Part shown: piece after piece, positions 9,286-17,356 of the stretch
How positions within the stretch are numbered: the stretch's first letter is position 1
Layout: every line of letters starts with the position of its first letter
NCBI RefSeq assembly: GCF_000373265.1
Contig: NZ_KB890762.1
Location: forward strand, 367,705 to 431,704
Reading direction: 5' to 3'
Length of the DNA: 64,000 nt
Origin: Pontibacter roseus DSM 17521
GTDB lineage: Bacteria > Bacteroidota > Bacteroidia > Cytophagales > Hymenobacteraceae
The notes under the pieces: generated by a model
What the model was told of the DNA's origin: nothing
Databases searched by the model: none
The model's input: only the letters and a program-made list of their open reading frames with translations
Program-made: the position numbers and the translations under genes

Positions 9286-9293
9286 TACCTTTG
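9286..9293 (+). promoter_or_regulatory. -7 promoter box TACCTTTG
   Basis: A TAnnTTTG match followed by TAT, 27 bp before the ATG at 9320 and downstream of a terminator, so this is the likely promoter of the following gene. Confidence 0.65.
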
Positions 9294-9319
9294 TATTGTT
9301 ACAAATAGAAAGGAATCAG

Positions 9320-9976
9320 ATGACACAAACTATAGCCATAATAGGAGCTTCCGGAAACATGGGCTCCGCCCTAGCCAAGAGCCTCTCGAAAGGCGATTAC
9401 CGGCTACTGCTGTGCGCCAACAACCTAGACAAGGTGCAGGCAGTGGCGGACGAAATCAAACGCGATAACCCTGCCGCCAATGTCGAGGCGCTGGATTGCA
9501 CAGTGGACGCTTCCTGGGAAGCCGACATCATTATTGCAGCGGTTCCCTACGCTGCCGAGAAAGAGGTAGCAGAGAGAATCAGACAGGTCGCCAACCAGAA
9601 AATCGTCATCAGCATCGCCAATCTGGTGAATGAGAGCTTTGATGGCGCGGTGACGGCACCCAATACCAGCGCGGCCGAAGAATTACAGAGATTACTGCCT
9701 AATTCAAAGGTCATCAAGGCTTTCAACACAACATTCGCAGCCGACTTTGCCACGCCCGTTATAGATGGGAAGCAGGTGGATGCCTTTGTGGCGGGTCAGG
9801 ATGAAGAGGCGCTGCAGACAGTTTCGGAACTCGTACGCGTAGCCGGCTTTAACCCCATAGTGGCGGGTGACTTATCCGTTAGCCGAACTCTGGAGCACAT
9901 GCAAATCCTGCTAATGCAACTGACCCTGAAGTATAACTACAACTGGCTGGCCGGTTGGAAAATACTGCACCAATAA
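9320..9976 (+). CDS. NADPH-binding F420-reductase-like oxidoreductase
   Basis: The start is placed at 9320 because the dinucleotide-binding motif IAIIGASGNMGSALA begins there and the promoter box lies just upstream; an upstream frame extension would precede the probable transcription start. The 218-residue protein has the domain of NADPH:F420 oxidoreductases, including VIKAFNTTFA. Such proteins in F420-free bacteria act as NADP-dependent reductases of unknown substrate. It is followed by YceI and DoxX genes with short gaps, a probable redox operon. Confidence 0.85.
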   Translation: MTQTIAIIGASGNMGSALAKSLSKGDYRLLLCANNLDKVQAVADEIKRDNPAANVEALDCTVDASWEADIIIAAVPYAAEKEVAERIRQVANQKIVISIANLVNESFDGAVTAPNTSAAEELQRLLPNSKVIKAFNTTFAADFATPVIDGKQVDAFVAGQDEEALQTVSELVRVAGFNPIVAGDLSVSRTLEHMQILLMQLTLKYNYNWLAGWKILHQ

Positions 9977-10024
9977 GCTTATAATTTATATTTCAATTCA
10001 TCAAAAAAACCAAAATTCACACAC

Positions 10025-10597
10025 ATGAAAAGAATATTCGTAATCATTTTCGCTTTCTTATCCCTTTCGGCCTTTACCACATTGAATGGCACCTGGACGA
10101 ATGATGACGCACACTCCCAGCTGACCTTCACTGTTTCTCACCTGGGTATAGCCGATGTGACGGGTACGTTCAATGATTTTGATGCCACCATCACCTCCAC
10201 CAAGCCGGACTTCAGCGATGCATCCATTGAATTGAAAGCCAAGACAGCCTCCATTGACACACGCGTGGAAGACAGAGACAAGCACCTCAAGAGCCCTGAC
10301 TTCTTCAACGCTGAGAAATTCCCGGAGCTGACCTTCAAGAGCACCGCCGTGAAGAAGACAGGCAAAGACAACTACAAACTGACCGGCAACCTGACTATGA
10401 ACGGCGTGACCAAGCCCGTGACGTTGGATATGGTATACAAAGGAACCGTGGAGAACCCAATGAGCAAGAAGCAGACAGCAGGATTCCAGGTGACTGGCAC
10501 CATCAAGCGCTCTGACTTTAACCTCGGCAGCGGTTTTCCGGCTCCTATGATTAGCGACGAAGTGCGCATCAAAGCAGACGGTGAGTTTGTGCAATAA
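10025..10597 (+). CDS. YceI family lipid-binding periplasmic protein
   Basis: A 190-residue protein with a signal peptide (MKRIFVIIFAFLSLSAFTTL) and the YceI lipocalin-like fold. Diagnostic segments are WTNDDAHSQLTFTVSHLGI, the FNAEKFPELTFKS strand pair and GNLTMNGVTKPVTLD. YceI proteins bind polyisoprenoids or amide lipids in the periplasm and are often stress-induced. It lies 48 bp after the NADPH-binding gene and 20 bp before the DoxX gene, consistent with one operon. Confidence 0.95.
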   Translation: MKRIFVIIFAFLSLSAFTTLNGTWTNDDAHSQLTFTVSHLGIADVTGTFNDFDATITSTKPDFSDASIELKAKTASIDTRVEDRDKHLKSPDFFNAEKFPELTFKSTAVKKTGKDNYKLTGNLTMNGVTKPVTLDMVYKGTVENPMSKKQTAGFQVTGTIKRSDFNLGSGFPAPMISDEVRIKADGEFVQ

Positions 10598-10617
10598 TCT
10601 AAACAAAAGTGCAGAAA

Positions 10618-11070
10618 ATGAACAAGTTGATAAGCGTAAATCAAAGTCCATCCAGCATAGATGCAGCCCTACTAATCAGTAGGGTTGCCGTTGCTACCTT
10701 GATGCTGACGCACGGTATACCTAAGCTGGTCATGCTACTATCGGGAGAGCCGGTACAGTTCCCAGCGGTGCTGGGTCTAAGTGCGGAAAGCTCCCTAGCC
10801 TTGGCAGTGTTCTCCGAGGTGATTTGCTCTCTGCTGATACTCGTTGGCTTAGGCACGAGGTTAGCCACTTTGCCGCTGATTGCAACCATGTTGGTAGCCG
10901 TGTTTTATGTTCATGGTGCCGACCCTTTCGCCAAGCAGGAATTAGGTCTGCTATACCTGCTGCCTTACGTCGTGCTCTTGCTTGCGGGCAGCGGCAAATA
11001 CTCCCTCGATTACCTGTTACAACAGAAGTCTGGGCAGCTTGCCACCAGGCAGTTGGCAGTAGCCGAATAG
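10618..11070 (+). CDS. DoxX family membrane protein
   Basis: A 150-residue protein with four transmembrane helices. The start is the ATG at 10618; a GTG nine bases upstream is in frame but less likely. LLISRVAVATLMLTHGIPKL and the later FYVHGADPFAKQE stretch match DoxX (DoxD-like) proteins. Family members occur with oxidoreductases and peroxide or thiosulfate metabolism, but this one has no DoxA partner. It is translated just downstream of YceI. Confidence 0.9.
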   Translation: MNKLISVNQSPSSIDAALLISRVAVATLMLTHGIPKLVMLLSGEPVQFPAVLGLSAESSLALAVFSEVICSLLILVGLGTRLATLPLIATMLVAVFYVHGADPFAKQELGLLYLLPYVVLLLAGSGKYSLDYLLQQKSGQLATRQLAVAE

Positions 11071-11201
11071 GCGCTGTTGACTTCCCGGCAGAGGCAGCAG
11101 GGCGTCAGGTATAGCCTGCGCATGCACATCTCATAAGGTTTTCATATATAAACCAACCGCTTCCTCAAGAATAGGAGTATAATCTTCTAAAGGAAATAAC
11201 C

Positions 11202-12137
11202 ATGGAAAACAAGATACTGGGCCTGCACCACATCACGGCGATTGCCGGTATGGCCAAGAAAAACCTCGACTTCTATACCAAAGTACTGGGCCTGCGCCTG
11301 CTCAAGAAGACCGTGAATTTCGACGACCCGGGCACCTATCACTTCTACTTCGGTGATGAAAAAGGAAGCGCTGGCACTATTCTTACCTTCTTCCCCTACG
11401 AAGGAGCCCGCCGCGGGAGTGCCGGCACCGGCATGGCCACCAACATCGCCTACGCCGTGCCAGATGGCAGCTTCGATTTTTGGTTAGACAGGTTTGAGAA
11501 ACACAATGTCATCTATAACAAGCCCTCAGAGAAGTTTGGGGAGAAGTACCTGACTTTCTTGGACCCCGATGGGCTGAAACTGGAATTGGTTATACCTAAA
11601 TACCAGGATAATAGGAAGCCGTGGGAGACCGACGGGGTGAAAGCGGCGGTAGCCACCAAAGGCTTCCATGGGGTGACGCTGACGGTGCAAAACAAGGAAA
11701 AGACTGCGCAGGTACTGACGGATATTTTCGGCTACGAACTGCAGGAAAAAAGTGGCAACCGTTACCGTTACACCACCGACGCAGTGGACACGGCCAACAT
11801 CATCGACCTGACGGAACTGCCGAATGAGGCGCGCGGCGTTGGCGGGGCGGGCACGAACCACCACATCGCCTTCCGTGTGAAGGACGAAGAGGTGCTGATG
11901 GGTTTCCATGGCAAAATCGCTGTTCTAGGTTACAACATCACCAACAAGATCGACCGCAATTATTTCTATTCGCTCTACTTCCGCGAGCCGGGCGGTGTGC
12001 TTTTCGAAATTGCCACCGACAACCCGGGCTTCGGTATCGATGAGCCATGGGATAAACTGGGCTCGAGCCTGCTGTTGCCGCCACAGTACGAGCCACGCAG
12101 AGCCGAGATAGAAGCTGTGCTGCCCAAAGTAGATTGA
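11202..12137 (+). CDS. Ring-cleaving dioxygenase (MhqO-type, glyoxalase/VOC fold)
   Basis: A 311-residue protein with two vicinal-oxygen-chelate domains. The N-terminus GLHHITAIAG...LDFYTKVLGLRL and the KKTVNFDDPGTYHFYFGD segment are diagnostic of the MhqO/MhqE family, which in Bacillus degrades hydroquinones. Metal ligands are His in LHHITA, His in TNHHIAFRV and Glu in GVLFEIATD. It heads a four-gene run (dioxygenase, cupin, esterase, GNAT) with short gaps. The esterase matches the MhqD type, so a quinone or electrophile detoxification operon is inferred. Confidence 0.93.
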   Translation: MENKILGLHHITAIAGMAKKNLDFYTKVLGLRLLKKTVNFDDPGTYHFYFGDEKGSAGTILTFFPYEGARRGSAGTGMATNIAYAVPDGSFDFWLDRFEKHNVIYNKPSEKFGEKYLTFLDPDGLKLELVIPKYQDNRKPWETDGVKAAVATKGFHGVTLTVQNKEKTAQVLTDIFGYELQEKSGNRYRYTTDAVDTANIIDLTELPNEARGVGGAGTNHHIAFRVKDEEVLMGFHGKIAVLGYNITNKIDRNYFYSLYFREPGGVLFEIATDNPGFGIDEPWDKLGSSLLLPPQYEPRRAEIEAVLPKVD

Positions 12138-12188
12138 GTCCGAGCAAGGCGAGATTTTACAATACAAATAGGTAGAAGGAGAATACGT

Positions 12189-12557
12189 ATGGAAGCATTT
12201 GCCATCACCCGCCTGTACGCCGACGAGAACGGCGACAGCCGCTTTGAGGATTTTTTGCAGCCCTTGGACCCGGAAGGAGAGATAGGATTTCTGTCTGAGC
12301 CAGAGGTGGCCGATAGCGTCATCTTCCGTAAAGTGGTCCCTTCCTACGACTACGACTTTCACAACGCTCCCGCCCGCCAATACATCTTTCTGCTGGACGG
12401 CGGAATCGAGATAGAGACATCGCTGGGCGAAAAGCGGCGTTTTGAAACGGGGCAGGTGCTACTGCTAGAAGACACCACGGGCAAGGGCCACAAGACGCGC
12501 AACCTGCAACAGGCTGTTCGCAGCTCCGTTTTCGTGACGCTGAAGGAAAAGCCCTAA
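12189..12557 (+). CDS. Small cupin-domain protein
   Basis: A 122-residue single-domain protein. RQYIFLLDGGIEIETSLGEK followed by RFETGQVLLLEDTTGKGHKT has the two-motif cupin pattern, with a late His that could bind metal, but the first His-x-His motif is not clearly present. It lies 51 bp after the MhqO-like gene and 37 bp before the esterase, so it is probably co-transcribed. Function unknown; an isomerase or dioxygenase accessory is possible. Confidence 0.75.
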   Translation: MEAFAITRLYADENGDSRFEDFLQPLDPEGEIGFLSEPEVADSVIFRKVVPSYDYDFHNAPARQYIFLLDGGIEIETSLGEKRRFETGQVLLLEDTTGKGHKTRNLQQAVRSSVFVTLKEKP

Positions 12558-12594
12558 AGCAGAAGCGCTATACCTAAGACAAACAGAGAAGACC

Positions 12595-13230
12595 ATGTAC
12601 ACACATCAGAAAGACGTAAAGACGAAGGGAAAGCCGCTGTCAGAGACCGGTAAAGCACTGATTTTGATACACGGCCGTGGCGCCACCGCTGAGAGCATAC
12701 TGGACCTGGCCTCGCACCTGCCGGTTCAGGATTTTAGTTTATTTGCTCCGCAAGCTACCAACCACAGCTGGTACCCTTATAGTTTTTTAGCTCCGCAGGA
12801 GCAGAACCAACCAGCGCTGGACTCCGCCCTGGATAGGCTCGATGAACTGGTGAAGAGCATACTGGAACAGAATATAAAAACGGAACACCTATACCTGGCT
12901 GGTTTTTCCCAAGGCGCCTGCCTTACCTCAGAATATTCCTCCCGTAATGCGCAAAGGTATGGCGGATTGCTTATTTTCACAGGAGGACTCATTGGCCAGC
13001 ACTTGGACACTGGCAACTACAAAGGCGACTTTGCCGGAACACCCGTTCTCATCACTACTGGTGACCCAGACCCGCACGTGCCCGTGAGTAGGGTAGAGGA
13101 GACAGTAAAGGTGATGGAGAAGCTGGGCGCCAACGTGACCAAGAAGGTATACCCAGGACGCCCGCACACGATTCTGCAGGAAGAGCTTAACTTAGCTAAG
13201 CAGGTACTGACGGCACCACAAAAAGATTAG
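12595..13230 (+). CDS. Alpha/beta hydrolase (MhqD-like carboxylesterase)
   Basis: A 211-residue phospholipase/carboxylesterase family member. It has the oxyanion segment LILIHGRGATAES, the nucleophile elbow AGFSQGAC, the acid TGDPDPHVP and the catalytic His in YPGRPHTIL. These match MhqD/YodD-type esterases that accompany MhqO dioxygenases in quinone-stress operons. The gene is four bases upstream of the GNAT gene and belongs to the 11.2-13.5 kb operon. Confidence 0.92.
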   Translation: MYTHQKDVKTKGKPLSETGKALILIHGRGATAESILDLASHLPVQDFSLFAPQATNHSWYPYSFLAPQEQNQPALDSALDRLDELVKSILEQNIKTEHLYLAGFSQGACLTSEYSSRNAQRYGGLLIFTGGLIGQHLDTGNYKGDFAGTPVLITTGDPDPHVPVSRVEETVKVMEKLGANVTKKVYPGRPHTILQEELNLAKQVLTAPQKD

Positions 13231-13234
13231 TACC

Positions 13235-13513
13235 ATGGAGATAGAAGTGAAAAATAATACCGACCAACATCGCTTTGAGGCAGAAGTAGCAGGCAAAACA
13301 GCCTTCATCGAATATGAAGCTTCCCCAGGCCAGATTAAGTTACTGCACACCGAGGTGCCGAAGGAGCTTGGAGGCCAAGGTATAGCTGGAACCATGACCA
13401 AGCAGGCCCTGGAGCAGATAGCTGCTCAAAACCTGAAGGTAACCCCACTGTGCCCTTACGTGAAGGCATACCTGAAAAAGCATCCGGAATACGATTTTCT
13501 GGTGAAAAAGTAA
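13235..13513 (+). CDS. GNAT-family N-acetyltransferase (YjdJ/NATD1-like, small)
   Basis: A 92-residue compact acetyltransferase of the Gcn5-related type. It has the acceptor strand AFIEYEASPGQIKLLHTEVP, the acetyl-CoA loop LGGQGIAGTM (Q/RxxGxG/A), and the CPYVKAYLKKHPEY motif typical of this short subfamily. It begins four bases after the esterase stop, implying coupled translation. Substrate unknown. Confidence 0.92.
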   Translation: MEIEVKNNTDQHRFEAEVAGKTAFIEYEASPGQIKLLHTEVPKELGGQGIAGTMTKQALEQIAAQNLKVTPLCPYVKAYLKKHPEYDFLVKK

Positions 13514-13600
13514 GCAGGGAAGGTTAACGTTGACTGCTTTGCAGGTTCATCGCTATACCTGAACCAAAACGCTTCTTTCAATGCGTCAGTAAGTTTTGAG

Positions 13601-14431
13601 ATGATGGCTTACGAAGAACTCTTCCATTTGCGCACCTTGGATGGCCATGCCAGTACACGTCCGTTGGAATTGAAGTACTACAACATTTTCCTGTTGGAAG
13701 GCAGCGGCACCATCAGCGTCGATTTCGTAGAGTATGCATTTCAAGGGAGAGTCGCTTTGTTCACATCGCCCTACCAGCATATACTTTTAAACGGTACTCC
13801 TGATTTGAGAATTGAGCAGCTCTCGTTCCATGGAGATTTCTACTGCATTGAGTATCACAAGCAGGAGGTTGCCTGCAACGGCTTGCTGTTCAACAACATC
13901 TACAAGCAGCCCTTCATCCCCCTGCACGACGGCGAACTGCACACCATCTTTAACCGGATACGCAGCGAAATAAAGCAGAACCAGCCCTTCTCGGAGCCCA
14001 TCCTGCGCACTTACCTGCAGCTTATTTTAGCCTTTTCAAGTCGTACCAAGCTGCAGATGCAATCCCTGAAAGTCGCCGAGGCCCCATCAGGTATAGAACA
14101 ATTCAAAGAGCTGCTGGAAAAACACTTCCTGAACAACCGCACGATAGACTTTTATGCAACTGAGTTGGCGCTGTCACCAACCACGTTTGCCAAAAGGTGC
14201 AAAAGTTACTTTGGCAAATCGCCCTCGCAGCTCATACAGGAACGAGTGGTGCTGGAAGCCAAGAAAGAACTCCACCTGACCCGCAAAAGCGTCAAAGAAG
14301 TGGCTGCGGCCTTACGTTTCGAAGATGAGCACTACTTCAGTCGTTTCTTCAAAAAGCACACCGGCGTCTCGCCTACCGTCTTCCGAGAGAAGGTGGGCAT
14401 CTCCATTGTGGCGGATTCGTCCATGAGATAG
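13601..14431 (+). CDS. AraC family transcriptional regulator
   Basis: A 276-residue regulator with an N-terminal cupin-like sensor (about 1-120) and a C-terminal double helix-turn-helix (about 180-270). The DNA-binding part includes LALSPTTFAKRCKSYFGKSP, VKEVAAALRFEDEHYFSRFF and KKHTGVSPTVFR. ATG codons at 13601 and 13604 are both possible. It is immediately upstream of a DUF417 gene whose promoter carries two direct repeats (14411-14446), so local control of that gene is likely. E. coli RclR regulating rclC (also DUF417) is a precedent. Confidence 0.93.
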   Translation: MMAYEELFHLRTLDGHASTRPLELKYYNIFLLEGSGTISVDFVEYAFQGRVALFTSPYQHILLNGTPDLRIEQLSFHGDFYCIEYHKQEVACNGLLFNNIYKQPFIPLHDGELHTIFNRIRSEIKQNQPFSEPILRTYLQLILAFSSRTKLQMQSLKVAEAPSGIEQFKELLEKHFLNNRTIDFYATELALSPTTFAKRCKSYFGKSPSQLIQERVVLEAKKELHLTRKSVKEVAAALRFEDEHYFSRFFKKHTGVSPTVFREKVGISIVADSSMR

Positions 14432-14475
14432 CGGAATCTGTCCATGGCGACTGGAGAAGGTAAAAAGTAGCTTTG
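14411..14475 (+). promoter_or_regulatory. Probable AraC-type operator (two direct repeats) and TAGCTTTG promoter
   Basis: Two imperfect direct repeats, GCGGATTCGTCCATG (14411-14425) and GCGGAATCTGTCCATG (14431-14446), start 20 bp apart, about two helical turns, as in AraC-family half-sites. Twenty-one bases later is a -7 box TAGCTTTG (14468-14475). The ATG of the next gene begins at 14480, so its mRNA should be leaderless or nearly so. The repeats overlap the last codons and stop of the AraC gene itself. Confidence 0.6.
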
Positions 14476-14479
14476 TGCT

Positions 14480-15091
14480 ATGAAAGATACATTCCAACGA
14501 CTGCTCCATACCCTGGCACACGCACAACGACTCTTCATTCACCTGCTACGGATTTCGATTTTCATTGTGATGGCCTGGATAGGGGTATTGAAGGCTTTTC
14601 AGTATGAGGCGGACGGCATTGTTGCCTTTGTGGCAAACAGCCCGGTCATGAGTTTTTTCTATACGAAAGACGCACCTGAATACGCCCAGTACAAGAATAA
14701 GGAAGGGGAGGTGGTTCCGCGGAACATAGCCTGGCACCAGGAGAACGGCACCTATGTTTTTTCTTATGCCCTAGGCACTGTCATCGTCATAATCGGCTTG
14801 CTCACGCTGGGCGGTTTGTTCCATGCTGGCATAGGCTTGATAGGAGGCCTGCTGACGGCAGGCATGTCACTGGTCACGCTGTCATTCCTGATGACTACAC
14901 CCGAGGTATATGTGCCTGATTTAGATGGCCCTGACCATGGCTTCCCGTTTCTTTCCGGAGCCGGAAGGCTGGTGCTCAAGGATGTCATCATGTTGGCTGC
15001 CGGCCTGGTTGTAGCCTCTGATGCAGCAAACAGGTTGTTGCATCAAAAGAAGACAATACCAGCGGCAAAGGAGACAGCCATACCCGCATAG
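14480..15091 (+). CDS. DUF417 family membrane protein (RclC/YkgB-like)
   Basis: A 203-residue protein with four predicted transmembrane helices and the DUF417 signatures ISIFIVMAWIGVLKAFQYEA, EADGIVAFVANSPVMSF, VTLSFLMTTPEVYVPD and LSGAGRLVLKDVIMLAAG. E. coli RclC, a member, takes part in reactive-chlorine resistance under an AraC-type regulator. The same gene pairing is seen here, which supports but does not prove that role. The promoter box ends five bases before the start codon. Confidence 0.88.
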   Translation: MKDTFQRLLHTLAHAQRLFIHLLRISIFIVMAWIGVLKAFQYEADGIVAFVANSPVMSFFYTKDAPEYAQYKNKEGEVVPRNIAWHQENGTYVFSYALGTVIVIIGLLTLGGLFHAGIGLIGGLLTAGMSLVTLSFLMTTPEVYVPDLDGPDHGFPFLSGAGRLVLKDVIMLAAGLVVASDAANRLLHQKKTIPAAKETAIPA

Positions 15092-15162
15092 CATGGGTGC
15101 AGAAAGCCTAGCCTTTCTCTATGTCATTTCTGACAGCTGCACAGTCTGTATCAGCGGCTGCA

Positions 15163-16185
15163 CTACCGCATCAGGAATTTGAAATTATCCAGGTTCTTCA
15201 GGGCTATACCTGTTCCGTTCACAACTGAGCGAAGCGGCGTGTCCACCACATGGATGGGGAGCTTGGTTTTGCGGGATAGGCGCTTGTCCAGGCCGCGCAG
15301 CAGCGCGCCGCCGCCAGTCAGGTAAATGCCAGACTGATGGATATCAGAGGACAATTCAGGTGGCGTCATCTCCAGGGTGAGCAGCACAGCCTCTTCTATC
15401 TTGGTCAACGAACGGTCCAGGCAGGAGGCAATGTCGTGGTGCGTAATAGAAACCTGTTTAGGCAGTCCGTTCATCAGGTTGCGGCCTTTCACCGCATACG
15501 GCGCTGGCGGCTCTGACAAATCATCCAAGGCAGCGCCTACTTCCAATTTAATTCTTTCGGCGGTGCGACGGCCAATGAGCATGCTGTGCTCACGGCGTAT
15601 GTACTCCAGGATGTCCTCGTCAAAGTTATTACCGGCAATCCGAACAGATTGTGCACAGACAATACCACTCAGGGCAATCACGGCTATCTCGGTCGTGCCA
15701 CCCCCAATGTCAATAATCATGTGGCCGGTCGGTTCCTGCACGTCCAGGCCCATACCAATGGCGGCGGCAACAGGCTCGTGAATCAGGTATACCTCTTTGG
15801 CTCCGGCAATGACGGTAGAGTCCCTTATGGCGCGTTTTTCCACCTCCGTTATACCTGCTGGCACGCAGACCACCATCTTGTAGGAGGGAGAAAGCCCGAA
15901 TTTGCCGCGCTCGCTCAGCTTCAGCATACCTTTTATCATGTGCTCAGCCGCATGGAAATCAGCAATCACCCCATTCTTGAGCGGCCTTACAATGCGGATG
16001 TTCTCGTGTTCTTTCCCCACCATCTGCTCTGCCTGTCTTCCTATCGCCACTACTTCACCGGTTGTGTAGTTGAAGGCAATGATGGATGGTTCATCCACTA
16101 TCACCTTGTCCTGGTGCAGCACCAGAAAATTGGCCGTACCGATGTCAATGGCAATGTCCTGTTGAAGAAAATTAAAAAAACGCAT
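15163..16185 (-). CDS. mreB: MreB-like rod-shape-determining actin homologue (stand-alone)
   Basis: A 340-residue actin-fold ATPase. The phosphate-1 loop is IAIDIGTANFLV, the phosphate-2 loop is GHMIIDIGGGTTEIAVIA, and IHEPVAAAIGMGLD and IYLTGGGALLRGLDKRL are standard MreB segments. It lacks adjacent mreC, mreD, pbp2 and rodA, which accompany the housekeeping copy in most genomes, and its termini (MRFFNFLQQ and FKFLMR) are compact. It is therefore probably a second, paralogous MreB. Monocistronic. Confidence 0.92.
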   Translation of the reverse strand: MRFFNFLQQDIAIDIGTANFLVLHQDKVIVDEPSIIAFNYTTGEVVAIGRQAEQMVGKEHENIRIVRPLKNGVIADFHAAEHMIKGMLKLSERGKFGLSPSYKMVVCVPAGITEVEKRAIRDSTVIAGAKEVYLIHEPVAAAIGMGLDVQEPTGHMIIDIGGGTTEIAVIALSGIVCAQSVRIAGNNFDEDILEYIRREHSMLIGRRTAERIKLEVGAALDDLSEPPAPYAVKGRNLMNGLPKQVSITHHDIASCLDRSLTKIEEAVLLTLEMTPPELSSDIHQSGIYLTGGGALLRGLDKRLSRKTKLPIHVVDTPLRSVVNGTGIALKNLDNFKFLMR

Positions 16186-16650
16186 ATGCTGGATTAAAAA
16201 GGTATGGAAGCAACTCCATCGGTTATAGGCCTATAAGCCTGTGTATGAATTCGTGCCAAGGCATGTTGGTACAGGCCACGGCACTTTGGTATGGGGTGAT
16301 TTGAAGCCGGGAGTCCGGCTTACCTGTTGAAGTCCTTGGGAGAGGTCAGAAAGCAAAGGCAATACCCATTCAACTCATCCGATAACGAAACATGATGAGA
16401 TGCTGCTACAAAACCCGTAAGCGGCTTTAGGAAATGGAAAAGTATGGAGCAGAATGGTAACAAAAACAACCTTCGTTTATACCTCAAAGTACGCCATTGC
16501 TAGGTTAAAATGCAAGAGATAAGATGCCAGCTTTGAAGGAATGTAATCTTTGCTCAGTATATTAAAATTGTACTAGGCTATCTTTTTCATGACAGCCGTT
16601 TCCTGGCTCAACGCAGGCGTAAGGAAATGCCTGGTGCGTCGCCATCAACC
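16186..16650. other. Intergenic region between mreB and pterin dehydratase genes
   Basis: No supported ORF. It holds the mreB promoter side and a 14-bp perfect palindrome TTATAGGCCTATAA at 16223-16236, whose role is unknown. I see no hairpin with a T-run, tRNA or repeat. Confidence 0.5.
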
Positions 16651-16986
16651 CTATATCTTGTCGGCCAGCTCGTCAATCTTGGCTGCTACAATGAAGTCGT
16701 TTTCCGACAAGCCTCCAATGGCGTGGGTATAGAGTTCCACTACGACTTTGCCCCAGGCAATGTGCAGGTCAGGATGGTGCCCCTCGTCCTCGGCGATGGC
16801 GGCCACCTTATTGGCGAAATCCATCGCTCCTTTGAAATCAGGAAAGGAGAACGCTTGGCGCAGTTTCTTGCCCTCCACCACTTCCCACTTGCTTTTAAGT
16901 TGGCAGGTGTAGCTCCCGATTGACTCCCCTTCAATAGCAGGTATACCGCCCTCGCATGGTACGCATTTTTTATCTGTAAGTGCCAT
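16651..16986 (-). CDS. 4a-hydroxytetrahydrobiopterin dehydratase (PCD/DCoH)
   Basis: A 111-residue protein with the family signature in EDEGHHPDLHIAWGKVVVEL followed by YTHAIGGLSENDF, giving the catalytic histidines (GHHP and THAIGG). It recycles the pterin cofactor of aromatic amino-acid hydroxylases; no such hydroxylase is in the window. The N-terminal CVPCEGG is common in bacterial PCDs. Monocistronic, with no terminator evident. Confidence 0.95.
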   Translation of the reverse strand: MALTDKKCVPCEGGIPAIEGESIGSYTCQLKSKWEVVEGKKLRQAFSFPDFKGAMDFANKVAAIAEDEGHHPDLHIAWGKVVVELYTHAIGGLSENDFIVAAKIDELADKI

Positions 16987-17356
16987 GGTGTATTTTCTTA
17001 AATGATGAATGCCTTCGATAGTGTACAGTTAACGGACACCCATACGTAAAGAGCTGGTATGAATGAAGTCATATTTTGGTTTTCATATCGCTTGAACCGA
17101 GCCCGGGGTATGCTGAGAGCGAAAAGTAGCTTATGTATACGTTCCCTATCTAGTAAATTTTAAATCATGAAAATGCACTCAGTTTGTTAATGAGGATAAG
17201 AGCACAGAATCAGTGTTTTAACTTTGTATTTAACGCTCCCTCAACCACTCTGATTAGCCTCACCCCAAGGTTGGTGCATTGGGTTATGTCCAACAAGCTG
17301 TTATATTGCGTACTAGACTCCGAGAGGAACTTTACCCATAAGTTTATATAACTGCC
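16987..17356. other. Intergenic region with promoter box for the first kinase
   Basis: A divergent intergenic region of 370 bp. A TAACTTTG box followed by TAT lies at 17219-17226, 130 bp before the kinase start. This would leave a long 5' leader in which I see no defined structure. Confidence 0.5.

Noticed and set aside
16223-16236. 14-bp palindrome TTATAGGCCTATAA as operator
   Set aside because: Single copy, no promoter box near it and no adjacent regulator; kept only as a note in the intergenic entry.
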